DNA of 64,000 nt from an uncultured Coriobacteriaceae bacterium (GTDB taxonomy: Bacteria > Actinomycetota > Coriobacteriia > Coriobacteriales > Atopobiaceae), in the NCBI GenBank assembly GCA_902801175.1, contig CADCHF010000001.1:1-64000 (forward strand), written 5' to 3'. Positions 1-8,559 of this stretch are shown piece by piece (the stretch's first letter is position 1; every line of letters begins with the position of its first letter). The position numbers and the translations under genes are program-made. The notes under the pieces are model-generated. The model worked only from the letters and a program-made list of their open reading frames with translations, made no database searches and had not been told where the DNA came from.

Positions 1-10
1 TTCCTTCCGA

Positions 11-37
11 CGCGGGGTCCCTATCGGGCCCCGCGCT
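11..37. terminator. GC-rich hairpin downstream of apbE
   Basis: A 10-bp inverted repeat (CGCGGGG... / ...CCCCGCG with one mismatch) around a short loop lies about 35 bases past the apbE stop codon. No U-tract follows on the minus strand, so it may be a weak terminator or an mRNA 3'-end stabiliser. Confidence 0.4.
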
Positions 38-69
38 CGCATTGAGCGGACGCGCAGGCTGCGTAAGGC

Positions 70-1074
70 CTATAGCAGCTCGAAGGAGCCCTCTGGACAC
101 ATCATGCGCTCCCCCGTCTGGTCAATGAGCAGCAGCTTTAGCTGTGGGTGTTCCTCTGCCCATGCCAGCGCCTGTTGCGACCCCATCATGAACAGCGGCT
201 TGGTGAAGCCGTCACCGTCAATCGAGCGCTCGCTCACAATGGTTGCGCTAACAAGATCGGTCTCTACCGGGTAGCCTGTACGCGGGTCAAGAATGTGCCA
301 GTAGCGTTTGCCGTCCTTCTCAAACTGGCGCTCGTAGAGGCCACTCGTAACCACCGAGCCGCTGCTTATGCTCACGCGAGCAACCGAACTGGTATCGCTA
401 GCATTGGGATCCGGTTCGCGAACGCCCACTGCCCACGGGCTGCCGTCGGGCTTTGGGCCAACCACCTTCACATTGCCGCCCAAGTTGACATATGCGCTGG
501 TAACGCCCCACGACTCCAACTGGTCGCAAAGCACATCGGCCACGTAGCCCTTGGCAATGCCTCCTAAGTCGATGGCCGCAAGGGGATCACTCAGCTGAAC
601 CTTTGTCCCGTCCATTTGCACCCGCTCGTAGCCCACATGACCAAGAGCCTCGGCAATGTCCTCTGGAGCAGGAACAAGCTGCTCGTGAAAGTCCCACAAC
701 CGCGTAACTGCGCCAATCGTGATGTCAAAGAGCCCACCAGAGGCGCGGCTGTAATCAAGGGCAAGCCCGATGAGCTCGGCCGTAGCGTCCTCGACCTCAA
801 CCGGTTCTCCGCCCGCGGCATTGATGCGCGAAACGTCGCTTGTCTCGATGGTACGCGAGAGGGTCGACTCAAAGTGCTCGCAGAGACCAACCAGCTCGTC
901 TAGCTGTTCGCTGCTCACAAGGCCGCCGACCGAGCAAGCCGTGTCAAAGCAAAAGAAGGACTTCTGCTGCATGGCGTCTTTTTTGCCCTGGGCATCAGCA
1001 CCGCTCGCACAGGCAGATACCAGCAGTGGCGCGCAGGCGGCGAGGCCTAGAAAGCTGCGACGATTCATGTGCAT
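70..1074 (-). CDS. apbE: FAD:protein FMN transferase (ApbE), lipoprotein
   Basis: ApbE enzymes transfer FMN from FAD to Ser/Thr of extracytoplasmic flavoproteins, with Mg2+. This 334-residue protein has the normal family length. The N-terminus is a lipoprotein signal with a twin-Arg-like start (NRRSFLG) and a lipobox VSAC ending at Cys22, so it should be anchored outside the membrane. The family motif IDLGGIAKGYVADVL is present in the middle, as is the C-terminal HILDPRTGYPV segment. The ATG at 1074 is preceded by GGAGGG. It is divergent from an EetA-like and an EetB-like gene, a combination known from flavin-based extracellular electron transfer loci. The flavoprotein substrate is not in this window. 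Family is certain; the pathway is inferred. Confidence 0.93.
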   Translation of the reverse strand: MHMNRRSFLGLAACAPLLVSACASGADAQGKKDAMQQKSFFCFDTACSVGGLVSSEQLDELVGLCEHFESTLSRTIETSDVSRINAAGGEPVEVEDATAELIGLALDYSRASGGLFDITIGAVTRLWDFHEQLVPAPEDIAEALGHVGYERVQMDGTKVQLSDPLAAIDLGGIAKGYVADVLCDQLESWGVTSAYVNLGGNVKVVGPKPDGSPWAVGVREPDPNASDTSSVARVSISSGSVVTSGLYERQFEKDGKRYWHILDPRTGYPVETDLVSATIVSERSIDGDGFTKPLFMMGSQQALAWAEEHPQLKLLLIDQTGERMMCPEGSFELL

Positions 1075-1152
1075 CTACGAGTCCCTCCCCCTGCTTTGGC
1101 GCCCACGCCACCAAATGACGGCTACCATATAACACGCTGATACTAGACCAAC

Positions 1153-1220
1153 CGCCTAAAACTCGCTTTTGCAAAGTCGTTTTCCCACGATCTGCAGAGC
1201 CCCAAAGCGAGTTTTAGGCG
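1153..1220. repeat. 17-bp perfect inverted repeat between apbE and the eetA-like gene
   Basis: Arms at 1153-1169 and 1204-1220 are perfect reverse complements, separated by 34 bases. The element sits in the intergenic region between the divergent genes, just upstream of the GGAGG/ATG of the eetA-like gene. It could be a small non-autonomous repeat or a regulatory hairpin; no coding capacity is seen. Confidence 0.6.
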
Positions 1221-1267
1221 ACTCGACACAGTACAAAGCAACGGTGTGCTGCCACGGAGGCCACAGA

Positions 1268-1693
1268 ATGGGTTCGCTGCTGCGCGACAACAGGGCAACA
1301 ATCATCGCCGGCGTCATCATCGCCGGCATCTTGGCTGCCCTCTTAGTGTGGCAGAGGTCCTCGACACAGGCTCAGGGTCGTATGGTGGCACTGGTACACG
1401 ACGCAGACGGCAAGGTTTACGAGCTGCCGCTTGATAAGGACGCCACACTCGAGGTCTCAACCAACCTAGGCGCAAACACCGTTGCCGTAGAGGCTGGCAG
1501 CGTGCGCATGGCCAGGGCGGACTGTCCCAACGGGAACTGCCTGCAGCAGCATGCGCTTACCGCTCCTGGAGCGCAGATCATCTGTCTCCCCCACCAGCTG
1601 TGGATAGAGGTCGTGCCCGAAGGAGAGAGTGGCACCGCGATGGACGTCACGCTCGTTGAGGGCGAGGACGACGTTGACCTGGTGGCGCGCTAG
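1268..1693 (+). CDS. NusG domain II-containing (EetA-like) membrane-anchored protein
   Basis: This 141-residue protein has a short cytoplasmic start, one membrane helix (residues about 12-30) and an extracytoplasmic NusG-domain-II (DUF1312) fold. Visible family features are the VLVxGxxGxV-like VHDADGKVYELPLDKD strand and the Cys-containing segment ADCPNGNCLQQ followed by ICLPHQLWIEV, the family's typical CPxxxC and 'ICLPxxL' region. I chose the ATG at 1268 because GGAGG lies 7 bases before it; a longer reading from 1169 lacks a ribosome site. It ends 1 base before the next gene, so the two are coupled. In Listeria the homologous EetA works with EetB and ApbE in flavin-based electron export; that role is inferred here. 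Confidence 0.85.
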   Translation: MGSLLRDNRATIIAGVIIAGILAALLVWQRSSTQAQGRMVALVHDADGKVYELPLDKDATLEVSTNLGANTVAVEAGSVRMARADCPNGNCLQQHALTAPGAQIICLPHQLWIEVVPEGESGTAMDVTLVEGEDDVDLVAR

Positions 1694-1694
1694 C

Positions 1695-2909
1695 ATGACC
1701 GCAAACGGCACACCTCTCTCCCCCGCCGAGGCACAACGCTGGAAGCGACTAGGCGCGCTCAGCGCACTTTGCCTGCTACTGGGTTACCTCGAGACCTTTG
1801 TGCCCATTCCCATCCCAGGGGTCAAGCTTGGCCTGGCTAACATCCCCGTGCTTGCCGCCCTCGCAAACCGTGACCTGCGCGGTGCCTGTTGGATTGCCGC
1901 GATAAAGGTGCTGGCCACGGGGCTGCTCTTTGGCAACCCGATGACGCTCGCCTATTCGGCGGTGGGGACCGCAATGGCCCTTGTGCTCATGTGCCCGCTC
2001 TCGCTCTTGCCCACCATGCGACTGGAGATGGTCTCTGTGGTAGGCGCGCTGGCGCACGAGGCAGGTCAGCTGCTTGTGGCCCAATGGCTCCTGGGCACGC
2101 CGCTTGTGTGGTACAGCGCTCCACTGCTAGCTGTGGCTGGTTGCGTGACGGGCCTTTTATGTGGTGTGGTAGCCAGGCAAACCTCAGGCCTGCTGAGAGA
2201 GGCCGAACTGGCACAGGCCGCAAGCGGAGGCTTCAAGCCTTATGGCCAGGCACCAGCGGATGAGCTTGATGAGCAAGGCGAGGTTACCGGCGGCCAGGAC
2301 AGCGAGACCTCTGCCAGCAAGGCAGCAGCCAGCTTGATGCCCACGCTCGCATGTCTTGTGGCCTTTGTGACCTTCGTTGTTGCTGTCATGCATACAAACG
2401 CACTGTCAACGCTGGGGATTTTCCTTGTCGCAGCACTTGCCGCCGCGCTATTGGCGCGCGTTTCCCCTCGCGCGCTCACGCGGTCGCTGCTTCCCATGCT
2501 GCCCATTGTGATGGTCACCCTTGTTGCGCAGATCGCAAGCACTCAGCAGGGCGTGCAGCTCGCCACGCTGGGGCCAGTCGTTATCACGCAAGGGGCTCTC
2601 GTCGCCGCCGCAAAGATGGTTCTGCGCCTTGCAGGCATCACCATTGCCAGCATTGCGCTCGCAAACGCAGCAGACCGGCAGGAGTTTGCGCGTGTGGCAC
2701 GCGTTGTCTGCAGGCCCCTTGAACTGCTTGGATGTGACCTGCGCGGCCCAGAACTCGCCCTTGTCACCACCGCCCAGCTGCTTCCGTCGCTCGCCGCCAA
2801 CCTCGGCAAGGACCTAAGGCCAAAAGACCTGTTCACGCGCTCCTTCTGGACGCATCGGCTCCCAGGCATAGCAAGGGACCTGTATCGTCAGGCGCTGCAG
2901 GGCTCTTAA
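1695..2909 (+). CDS. Gx-transporter/EetB-like protein fused to an EcfT-like transmembrane component
   Basis: A 404-residue polytopic membrane protein with two recognisable halves. Residues about 14-170 match the Gx transporter / 'heptaprenyl diphosphate synthase component I' family (EetB-like): PIPGVKLGLANIPVLAAL, then GNPMTLAYSAVGT. After a polar linker rich in Glu, Gln and Ser (about 175-210), residues about 215-404 resemble an ECF T component (CbiQ/EcfT): four or so helices, then LRLAGITIASIAL and the long ARVVCRPLELLG...LLPSLA segment. The C-terminal cytoplasmic helices of EcfT appear shortened. The ATG at 1695 is one base after the preceding stop. An S-like and T-like fusion suggests flavin or quinone-precursor transport linked to the neighbouring ApbE, but no ECF ATPase is nearby. 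Domain calls are from pattern recognition. Confidence 0.75.
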   Translation: MTANGTPLSPAEAQRWKRLGALSALCLLLGYLETFVPIPIPGVKLGLANIPVLAALANRDLRGACWIAAIKVLATGLLFGNPMTLAYSAVGTAMALVLMCPLSLLPTMRLEMVSVVGALAHEAGQLLVAQWLLGTPLVWYSAPLLAVAGCVTGLLCGVVARQTSGLLREAELAQAASGGFKPYGQAPADELDEQGEVTGGQDSETSASKAAASLMPTLACLVAFVTFVVAVMHTNALSTLGIFLVAALAAALLARVSPRALTRSLLPMLPIVMVTLVAQIASTQQGVQLATLGPVVITQGALVAAAKMVLRLAGITIASIALANAADRQEFARVARVVCRPLELLGCDLRGPELALVTTAQLLPSLAANLGKDLRPKDLFTRSFWTHRLPGIARDLYRQALQGS

Positions 2910-2935
2910 GACATACGCGAGGCGGCAATGTGTGG

Positions 2936-3640
2936 CTACGGTGCCAAGACGCTTAGCCAGCTCCCAAGATAGCCGCAGGCGGTGAGCACGCCAACGATCA
3001 CGAGCATGACGCCGCACACGCGATTCACAACGTCGTAGTGCGCCTTTACCCAGGCAAAGGTGCCCTCGAGCTGGTCGATGAGCAGCGCCGCCAGCACAAA
3101 GGGCACACCCAGACCAAGTGAGAAACACGCCAACATGACCGTGCCCTGCACCGCGCTACCCGAGCTAGCCGCCAGGCTCAATGCCGAGGCAAGAAAGGTT
3201 CCCACGCAAGGTGTCCACGCAACGGCAAAGGCGGCCCCAAAGGCCACAGCTGACACTACGCCTGCGCCGCGAGCCCACGAACCCATGCGTACGGAGCCCG
3301 CAAAGGGCCTCACGGGAACCACGTCAAGGTAGCCCAATCCCAAAAGGACCATCACGAGTCCGCAGGCCACATCAAGAACCCTGCGATAAGAGACCAAAAG
3401 CGACCCAAGTGCCCCCGCAAAGGCGCCCATCAGCGTAAAGGGGACGCCAAAGCCCAGCACAAAGGCAAGCGCGCGAACTAGCACACGCATGTTGAGACCG
3501 TCAGTGTCCAGAGCGCTCTCGCCAGAGGCGCCCTTTCCTGCGTTGCCCGCAAAGAAGGCCACGTAGACTGGCAAAAGCGGCAACAGGCAAGGCGACACAA
3601 ACGTGGCAATCCCCTCAAAGAAGCATGCAAGATAACCCAT
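2936..3640 (-). CDS. ccdA: Cytochrome c biogenesis/thiol-disulfide interchange protein CcdA
   Basis: A 234-residue membrane protein with six hydrophobic segments, the usual size for CcdA/DsbD-beta. The pair of family cysteines is visible: one in FVSPCLLPLLPVY near the N-terminus and one in AVAWTPCVGTFLASAL near the middle. CcdA carries electrons from cytoplasmic thioredoxin across the membrane to an extracytoplasmic thioredoxin-like partner. That partner is encoded immediately upstream; its stop codon is 2 bases before this ATG, indicating coupled translation. No cytochrome c maturation genes are in the window, so the target is more likely extracellular disulfides or methionine sulfoxide repair. 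Confidence 0.92.
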   Translation of the reverse strand: MGYLACFFEGIATFVSPCLLPLLPVYVAFFAGNAGKGASGESALDTDGLNMRVLVRALAFVLGFGVPFTLMGAFAGALGSLLVSYRRVLDVACGLVMVLLGLGYLDVVPVRPFAGSVRMGSWARGAGVVSAVAFGAAFAVAWTPCVGTFLASALSLAASSGSAVQGTVMLACFSLGLGVPFVLAALLIDQLEGTFAWVKAHYDVVNRVCGVMLVIVGVLTACGYLGSWLSVLAP

Positions 3641-3642
3641 GG

Positions 3643-4227
3643 CTAGACCAACTGATTGAGGGTTCCGCGCAACAGCGCCGCATCGATACGACCCGCCGAG
3701 ATGGTGAGGACCTCCCCCTCGGCCGAAACAATGACCGTGGTGGGATACGCATAGACGCCAAACGAGGGCACCGCGGCCATGTCGCGGTCGTAGTAGTCAG
3801 GCAGGTCGTCAAAGCCGTTGTCCACCAGCCACTGGCATGCGTCATCCGCCCTCTCGCGCTGGCCATCGGCCACGTCCACAAACGCAAATGCCACCCTGTC
3901 GCCGTAGTCGGCAACGATCTTTTGAAAGTCGGGAAGCTCGTCAACGCAGTACGGACACCACGTTGCCCAAAAGTTGATGACCAGGGGCTGACCATTGGCG
4001 ATGTCCGCAAAGCTAACGGGCTCGCCCATGTTGGTATAAATCGTCACGTCATGGTCGGCGAGCATGATGACGTCGTCCGTTGTTCCACTGCTCTGGGCCA
4101 GCTCTTGTGCTGTTTGCTCGGCAAGCTGGGCGGCTTGTCTGCGCGCCATAAGGTCGCGACCCACAAAGCCCACGGTCAGCGCAACAACCAGCACAAAGAA
4201 GGTTATGAGGGTTCCCCTGCGACGCAT
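3643..4227 (-). CDS. TlpA/ResA-like extracytoplasmic thioredoxin
   Basis: This 194-residue protein has an N-terminal membrane anchor (TLITFFVLVVALTVGFVG) and a thioredoxin domain from about residue 58 with the active site WCPYC (Cys91 and Cys94) followed by VDELPDF, and the cis-Pro region AYPTTVIVSAEG. This is the TlpA/ResA arrangement. It probably takes electrons from CcdA, encoded 2 bases downstream. I chose the ATG at 4227, which has AGAAAGG about 7 bases upstream and starts MRRRGTL; upstream in-frame codons give a Cys-rich segment without a ribosome site. Confidence 0.9.
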   Translation of the reverse strand: MRRRGTLITFFVLVVALTVGFVGRDLMARRQAAQLAEQTAQELAQSSGTTDDVIMLADHDVTIYTNMGEPVSFADIANGQPLVINFWATWCPYCVDELPDFQKIVADYGDRVAFAFVDVADGQRERADDACQWLVDNGFDDLPDYYDRDMAAVPSFGVYAYPTTVIVSAEGEVLTISAGRIDAALLRGTLNQLV

Positions 4228-4458
4228 GAGCGGCCTTTCTCTCAAAGCTTGAAGAACATGATGACACAAGCCGAACCGCTCGGCAGCACAGTTACAGCAG
4301 GACGGTTGTGTTCGCGCTGCCGCCACACAACCGCCCCTAGCTCCAACAAGCTATTAAAGTGTCACTCAGACGACTCGCCGCACCGAGCCAACCGACAAAA
4401 GCACGGGCATGCAACGCTGCGCCGGGTCAATGCATTCGTCAGCTACTAGATCAACAAC

Positions 4459-4827
4459 CTAACCAGCCATCGATTTCTCAACAACGGTGCTACTTGCCTC
4501 AACACGTGTAGGCGTCACCAAGAAGTGATCGCCATCCTCTATCTTTTGGGCGGGGTCATAGCACACCAGCACAAAGTCCCCCACCTCAAAGCCGTTGCAA
4601 TACTCAAGGTCCAGCCAGTACAGCTGGTCCTTTGTGGTCTTCACCACAAAGTGGTCCTCGGCGACCTCTTCCACAGTCGAATACTCGCGCATGACGTCTT
4701 CCTCCTCGCTCGCAACTGAGCTGCTTTCGGTGGGTTTGCTCTCGGTCTTAGGGGCCTGGGCACTTGCGCATCCGCAGCAGAAGGCGCACGCCAACCCCAA
4801 TCCGATAAGTGCCTTTACTAGTTTCAT
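4459..4827 (-). CDS. Small putative lipoprotein
   Basis: A 122-residue protein with a lipoprotein signal (MKLVKALIGLGLACAFCCGC) and a Ser/Glu-rich spacer, then a compact domain: EEVAEDHFVVKTTKDQLYWLDLE and GDFVLVCYDP, which looks like a small beta-barrel. I do not recognise a family. No strong ribosome site precedes either the ATG at 4827 or the in-frame TTG at 4842; the ATG gives the cleaner signal peptide. It lies downstream of the CcdA/TlpA pair but is separated from it by about 230 bases, so it is probably its own unit. Confidence 0.7.
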   Translation of the reverse strand: MKLVKALIGLGLACAFCCGCASAQAPKTESKPTESSSVASEEEDVMREYSTVEEVAEDHFVVKTTKDQLYWLDLEYCNGFEVGDFVLVCYDPAQKIEDGDHFLVTPTRVEASSTVVEKSMAG

Positions 4828-4905
4828 TGTCAAACCAATCAACAGTATGCATCTATTACAACGGCGCCTTTGCAGGCGAGCCCGCCCAATCGACCGCTAC
4901 ACCAA

Positions 4906-6117
4906 TCACTTTACATCCATGATGAGATAGTCCTGGTAGCTCAGCTCATTCGGATGAATGTAGTACTTGTCTCCCCACGAGGAGACAACGTAGTTGCCGT
5001 CGGCCGTAACACCGGTGACCGTCATCCAGTGATCGCCTACATCGCTTGCGACCACATTGCCCTCGCTGTCATAAAGGTTGAAGCCACCCGAGGCGATGTT
5101 CACGCACTTGCCACTATCGAGCGTGTTGCGCAACTCGCTAGCCGTCATGCCATTCCTGTCAATCTCCGAGGTATAGCTCAGACCCTTTTGGCTAAGGTAG
5201 TGCTCGAGCCTATTGTCAAGTGAGGAGGTTGTTGTGCCGCTGGTCTCGTAATTTACAACATGCCTGTTCTGGTAATCGTTTGCAACGGCTTGCATGGCAT
5301 CGGGGTTGTAATGATCCTCGTCGGCGAAGGGCGCCATACCGTACTTGTCAATGAAGTCCTGAGGATGGTCCTCGTAGGAGTTGAGCACCTCGACAACAAG
5401 GGCGTGGGTACCGCTGTCCTCATCAAGGTAGAACATGTCGTCCGTCGTGCAGTAGAAGTCGAGAATCAGGCGATTGAAGTTGAACTCGCCATCCTTGTCA
5501 TACATTGGGAACCCAAACGTGCGCTCAAACGCTGCGGGATCGGACTCAAACTGCATGAAGATCGAGTTGGCCATTGCAACATAGCCACAGCCCTCGCTGT
5601 TGATCTCCTTAAAGAGCTCGGCAATCTGGTCATCGGTGTAGTTCTCGTAGCCTGGGTACTTGCGAACCGCATCAAACAGCTCACCGTTCTCAAAGAAACG
5701 CCACCAGAGGAACTTGAACCCGCTCTGATTATGTTCCATGTCGCCCTGGTCTCCACCATAGCCGCCCTTGCTGTCAAAGACGCCAGAGCCATCTGCCAGA
5801 TTTGCGTCACTGTTGCGCGATACGGCAGTGTCTGCTTGCGTGGCGGGGAGCTTGGACTTTGCACCACTTTCCGCCTTGGTGTACGTATCTGCAATCTGGG
5901 AGAGAGCCACAGACAGCGAGGCGGCGCCGCGACCATATACCTGTGCGACATCGCTCGCCCTCTGGATGCTCTGCTGCACACGCAGTCCAGCGCTGCCCGC
6001 CATGGCGCTCTCGACGCTAGCGGACGCCAGTGCCCCGCGCACCTTTTCCAACGTGTCTGCCACGAGCTCAAGATCGCTCGCACAGCGCTTGGACGCTTCC
6101 ACATCTATTGAGAACAT
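4906..6117 (-). CDS. ESX/WXG-like N-terminus with C-terminal papain-like (C39-type) cysteine peptidase domain
   Basis: A 403-residue protein with no Sec signal peptide. Residues 1-85 form an alpha-helical, small-residue-rich segment (MFSIDVEASKRCASDLELVA onward) resembling WXG100/LXG-type secretion domains. A Ser/Gly/Asp linker (about 90-130) follows. The C-terminal part has papain-like signposts: SEGCGYVAMANSIF with Cys177, then GDHWMTVTGV with His363 and VVSSWGDKYYI, which resembles the papain N/S-x-WG segment. The third catalytic residue is not obvious. The ATG has AAGGGGG about 6 bases upstream. No type VII secretion machinery or immunity gene is next to it. It may be an exported peptidase or toxin; the function is inferred. 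Confidence 0.65.
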   Translation of the reverse strand: MFSIDVEASKRCASDLELVADTLEKVRGALASASVESAMAGSAGLRVQQSIQRASDVAQVYGRGAASLSVALSQIADTYTKAESGAKSKLPATQADTAVSRNSDANLADGSGVFDSKGGYGGDQGDMEHNQSGFKFLWWRFFENGELFDAVRKYPGYENYTDDQIAELFKEINSEGCGYVAMANSIFMQFESDPAAFERTFGFPMYDKDGEFNFNRLILDFYCTTDDMFYLDEDSGTHALVVEVLNSYEDHPQDFIDKYGMAPFADEDHYNPDAMQAVANDYQNRHVVNYETSGTTTSSLDNRLEHYLSQKGLSYTSEIDRNGMTASELRNTLDSGKCVNIASGGFNLYDSEGNVVASDVGDHWMTVTGVTADGNYVVSSWGDKYYIHPNELSYQDYLIMDVK

Positions 6118-6385
6118 CTTGGCCCCCTTGGCAACGGGTGAACTGTCTTGGTGTCTAGAAGCATCTTAACCACAATGACGCCTATCCTTGCAGAACACGC
6201 CTAGCTGGCTGACGAAAGCAACTCAAGATGGGATGAGCCGCACGAGAACCCCTGGCTCAGGACGCATTCCACAAGTGGTTTGATCTTGGGACGAGGCAAG
6301 GCGCTGACGTTGTGGAGTTGAATTCAGTTAACCATCCGTCGCGTACAATGGATGTTTATGAAATCAAGAGAAAGGCCCGTAGGGT

Positions 6386-7792
6386 ATGCTCCACATCCCT
6401 TTTGCTAAGAGTTCAGACAAGGCGGAACAGGCTCGACCGGCTGCGCAAAGCAAGCAGCCAAAGGTGGCGCACCAGTCTCCGCTGCGCCGCGTTGTTGACC
6501 AGTGGTGGGAGCGGCTGTACGCGCTCGCCTTTGGCAAGGTGCCCCTGGGTGAGCAAGCCCAGCTCTACGACTCCAACCAGGGCCTGCGCGACTACATCTG
6601 GAACACCGCCGGCCAAACCATCTGGGGCTCGTTCTTCCCCCTGTTGACCATCATTGCCACGCAGCTCACCGGTGCAGAGGAGGCTGGACGCTTTAACCTT
6701 GCCTTTACGGTTGCAACGCTGCTTCTGTGGATGGGCAACTATGGCGTGCGCACCTTTCAGGTGTCGGACCTCGACGAGATGGACTCCTTTGGCGCATATC
6801 AGGTGCAGCGCGTCATGACCTGCATCCTCATGCTGGTCTGCGGATGGATGTACTGCACTGCCAAGTCCTACGAGACAAGCATGATGCTCATCTCTGCGGG
6901 AGCATTTGGCTACCGCGCGATCGACGCCTTGGCAGACGTCTACGAAGGACGCCTCCAGCAGATGGACAAGCTCTACCTCTCGGGGATCTCGCTCGCCCTG
7001 CGCACGGTTATACCCCTGGTGGTCTTTACCGTCATCCTGCTCACCTCGGGAAGCCTTCCCACTGCAAGCATCGCGCTTGCAATCGCCGAGCTGGCATCGC
7101 TTGTGGTAGTGACGATACCGCTTGCCCTGCTCGAGACGCCACGCTCACGCTCATGGGAGTGGCTCGAGGTACGCGAGATCTTTGTGGAGTGCTTCCCGGC
7201 CTTTGCGGCAATCTTTCTGTTCAACCTCATTGAGTCGGTGCCCAAGTTTGCCATGGAGGGGACGCTGCCCTACGAGGACCAAGTCTATTTCAGCGCTATC
7301 TACTTCCCCGCGCAGAAGGCCCTTTTGGCCCTGGGGTTCATCTACAAGCCCCAGCTTGTTCGCTTGGCCAACATTTGGCAGGACTCCACCAAGCGGGTTC
7401 GCTTTGACCTCATTGTGGTGGCAATGCTCGGCGCAGCGGCCGTCATCACCCTTGGCATGACCATCTTTGCCGCCATCGTGGGCATTCCGCTGGCGAGCTT
7501 CCTCTATGCGGCCGACTTTGAGCCCTTTAGGCACGCGCAATACCTGATGCTTTTGGCCGGAGGCTTTGCCGCAGCGAGCGACTTCCTCTTTCAGATTCTC
7601 ACCGTGCTGCGCGAACAGGGCAAGGCAATGCTCGCCTATGTGATTGCCTTTGTCTTTGTGGTTGCGGCTTCGATGATCATGGTGCGCACGGCCGGCTTCA
7701 TGGGTGCCGTATATGCCTATCTTGCGGTGATGGTGATCCTGTTTGCGCTTTTGGCCGCGCAATACGTGACCATCCGCCTGCGTGCTAGATAA
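6386..7792 (+). CDS. Polysaccharide-type flippase (MOP/MATE superfamily) membrane protein
   Basis: A 468-residue protein with a polar, basic 45-residue N-terminus and about 12 hydrophobic helices, the layout of Wzx/RfbX-type lipid-linked-oligosaccharide flippases. The segment TAGQTIWGSFFPLLTIIATQLTG, with NLAFTVATLLLWMGNYG after it, is typical of the first helices of this group. The start at 6386 has AGAAAGG about 10 bases upstream. There are no glycosyltransferase genes next to it, so its glycan is unknown. The superfamily is likely; the substrate is not assignable. Confidence 0.75.
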   Translation: MLHIPFAKSSDKAEQARPAAQSKQPKVAHQSPLRRVVDQWWERLYALAFGKVPLGEQAQLYDSNQGLRDYIWNTAGQTIWGSFFPLLTIIATQLTGAEEAGRFNLAFTVATLLLWMGNYGVRTFQVSDLDEMDSFGAYQVQRVMTCILMLVCGWMYCTAKSYETSMMLISAGAFGYRAIDALADVYEGRLQQMDKLYLSGISLALRTVIPLVVFTVILLTSGSLPTASIALAIAELASLVVVTIPLALLETPRSRSWEWLEVREIFVECFPAFAAIFLFNLIESVPKFAMEGTLPYEDQVYFSAIYFPAQKALLALGFIYKPQLVRLANIWQDSTKRVRFDLIVVAMLGAAAVITLGMTIFAAIVGIPLASFLYAADFEPFRHAQYLMLLAGGFAAASDFLFQILTVLREQGKAMLAYVIAFVFVVAASMIMVRTAGFMGAVYAYLAVMVILFALLAAQYVTIRLRAR

Positions 7793-7815
7793 GCCAGACA
7801 GAGACAGCCCCCACT

Positions 7816-7953
7816 TGCAAGATTCTTCATTGCTGTGCCGCACGGCGTGCCAAACATGCGAAATTCTTCGTTGTTGTGCTCTTCCACTACCGAAGGTCAA
7901 CGCACTGGTGGAGCTCCTCATGTTTGTCAGAGCACAAGAACGAAGAATTCCGC
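7816..7953. repeat. Intergenic inverted repeat with an extra diverged copy
   Basis: Arms of 24 bases at 7858-7881 and 7930-7953 are reverse complements with two mismatches (core AATTCTTCGTT / AACGAAGAATT). A third, more diverged direct copy (GATTCTTCATTGCTGTGC) lies at about 7820-7838. The element lies between two convergent genes, so it may be a degraded mobile repeat that also works as a terminator. Confidence 0.6.
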
Positions 7954-8007
7954 AAGCTTGGCCAGGCGGGGGCACACAAGAAAAAAGAGTTTGCGAGTTG
8001 GCGGTAG

Positions 8008-8388
8008 CTAGTCGTCCATGCCGGGACGACGCCTTGAGGCCTTAACGTTCGAGCGCCGATGCTTGGCATCGAGTCTGCGCTGCTTGGCGGCCTTGCTCGG
8101 CTTGGTGGCCTTGCGAATCTTGGGGCGCCTGGAGCGCAGTTCGAGCTGCTGGTGGATCTTCTTCAGGCAAGCCTGACGGTTCTGCAGCTGGCTACGCTGT
8201 TCTCGACTAACAGCCACAATCCCTGTTGGCACATGGCGCATCCTCACTGCCGAATCGGCAGTGTTGACGCCCTGCCCTCCGGGACCAGACGCATGAAAGG
8301 CCTCGGCCTCGCACTGTTTGGCAAGGTCGTCGAGGGAGAGTCGCGCAAAGCGCGCGTAATCACGGTATGTCAGCTGCTGTTCGCACAT
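8008..8388 (-). CDS. GGQ-motif release-factor-like protein (ArfB/RF-1 domain family)
   Basis: A 126-residue protein with the peptidyl-tRNA hydrolysis motif [19 protein letters not shown], followed by the usual basic tail ([20 protein letters not shown]). This is the stand-alone RF-1 domain class used in ribosome rescue (ArfB/YaeJ) or the related release-factor-like (RFH) group. There is no codon-recognition domain. The ATG at 8388 is preferred; an in-frame GTG at 8406 adds six residues. Neither has a convincing ribosome site. It probably hydrolyses peptidyl-tRNA on stalled ribosomes. Confidence 0.85.
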   Translation of the reverse strand: MCEQQLTYRDYARFARLSLDDLAKQCEAEAFHASGPGGQGVNTADSAVRMRHVPTGIVAVSREQRSQLQNRQACLKKIHQQLELRSRRPKIRKATKPSKAAKQRRLDAKHRRSNVKASRRRPGMDD

Positions 8389-8559
8389 GGAACGGCATTG
8401 TAGCACGTGCCCGTTAGTGCGTAAAAGAGTCGCCGGTCAACAAGAACCAGCTGCCAAACAACAAAGGAGCCACCCTGGGCGATTCGTGCCAACCACCCTC
8501 TACGGATGGCCCTCGCTGCACGGAACGCTCAGGGTGGCCCCAGTCAGATAACCCTTTCG

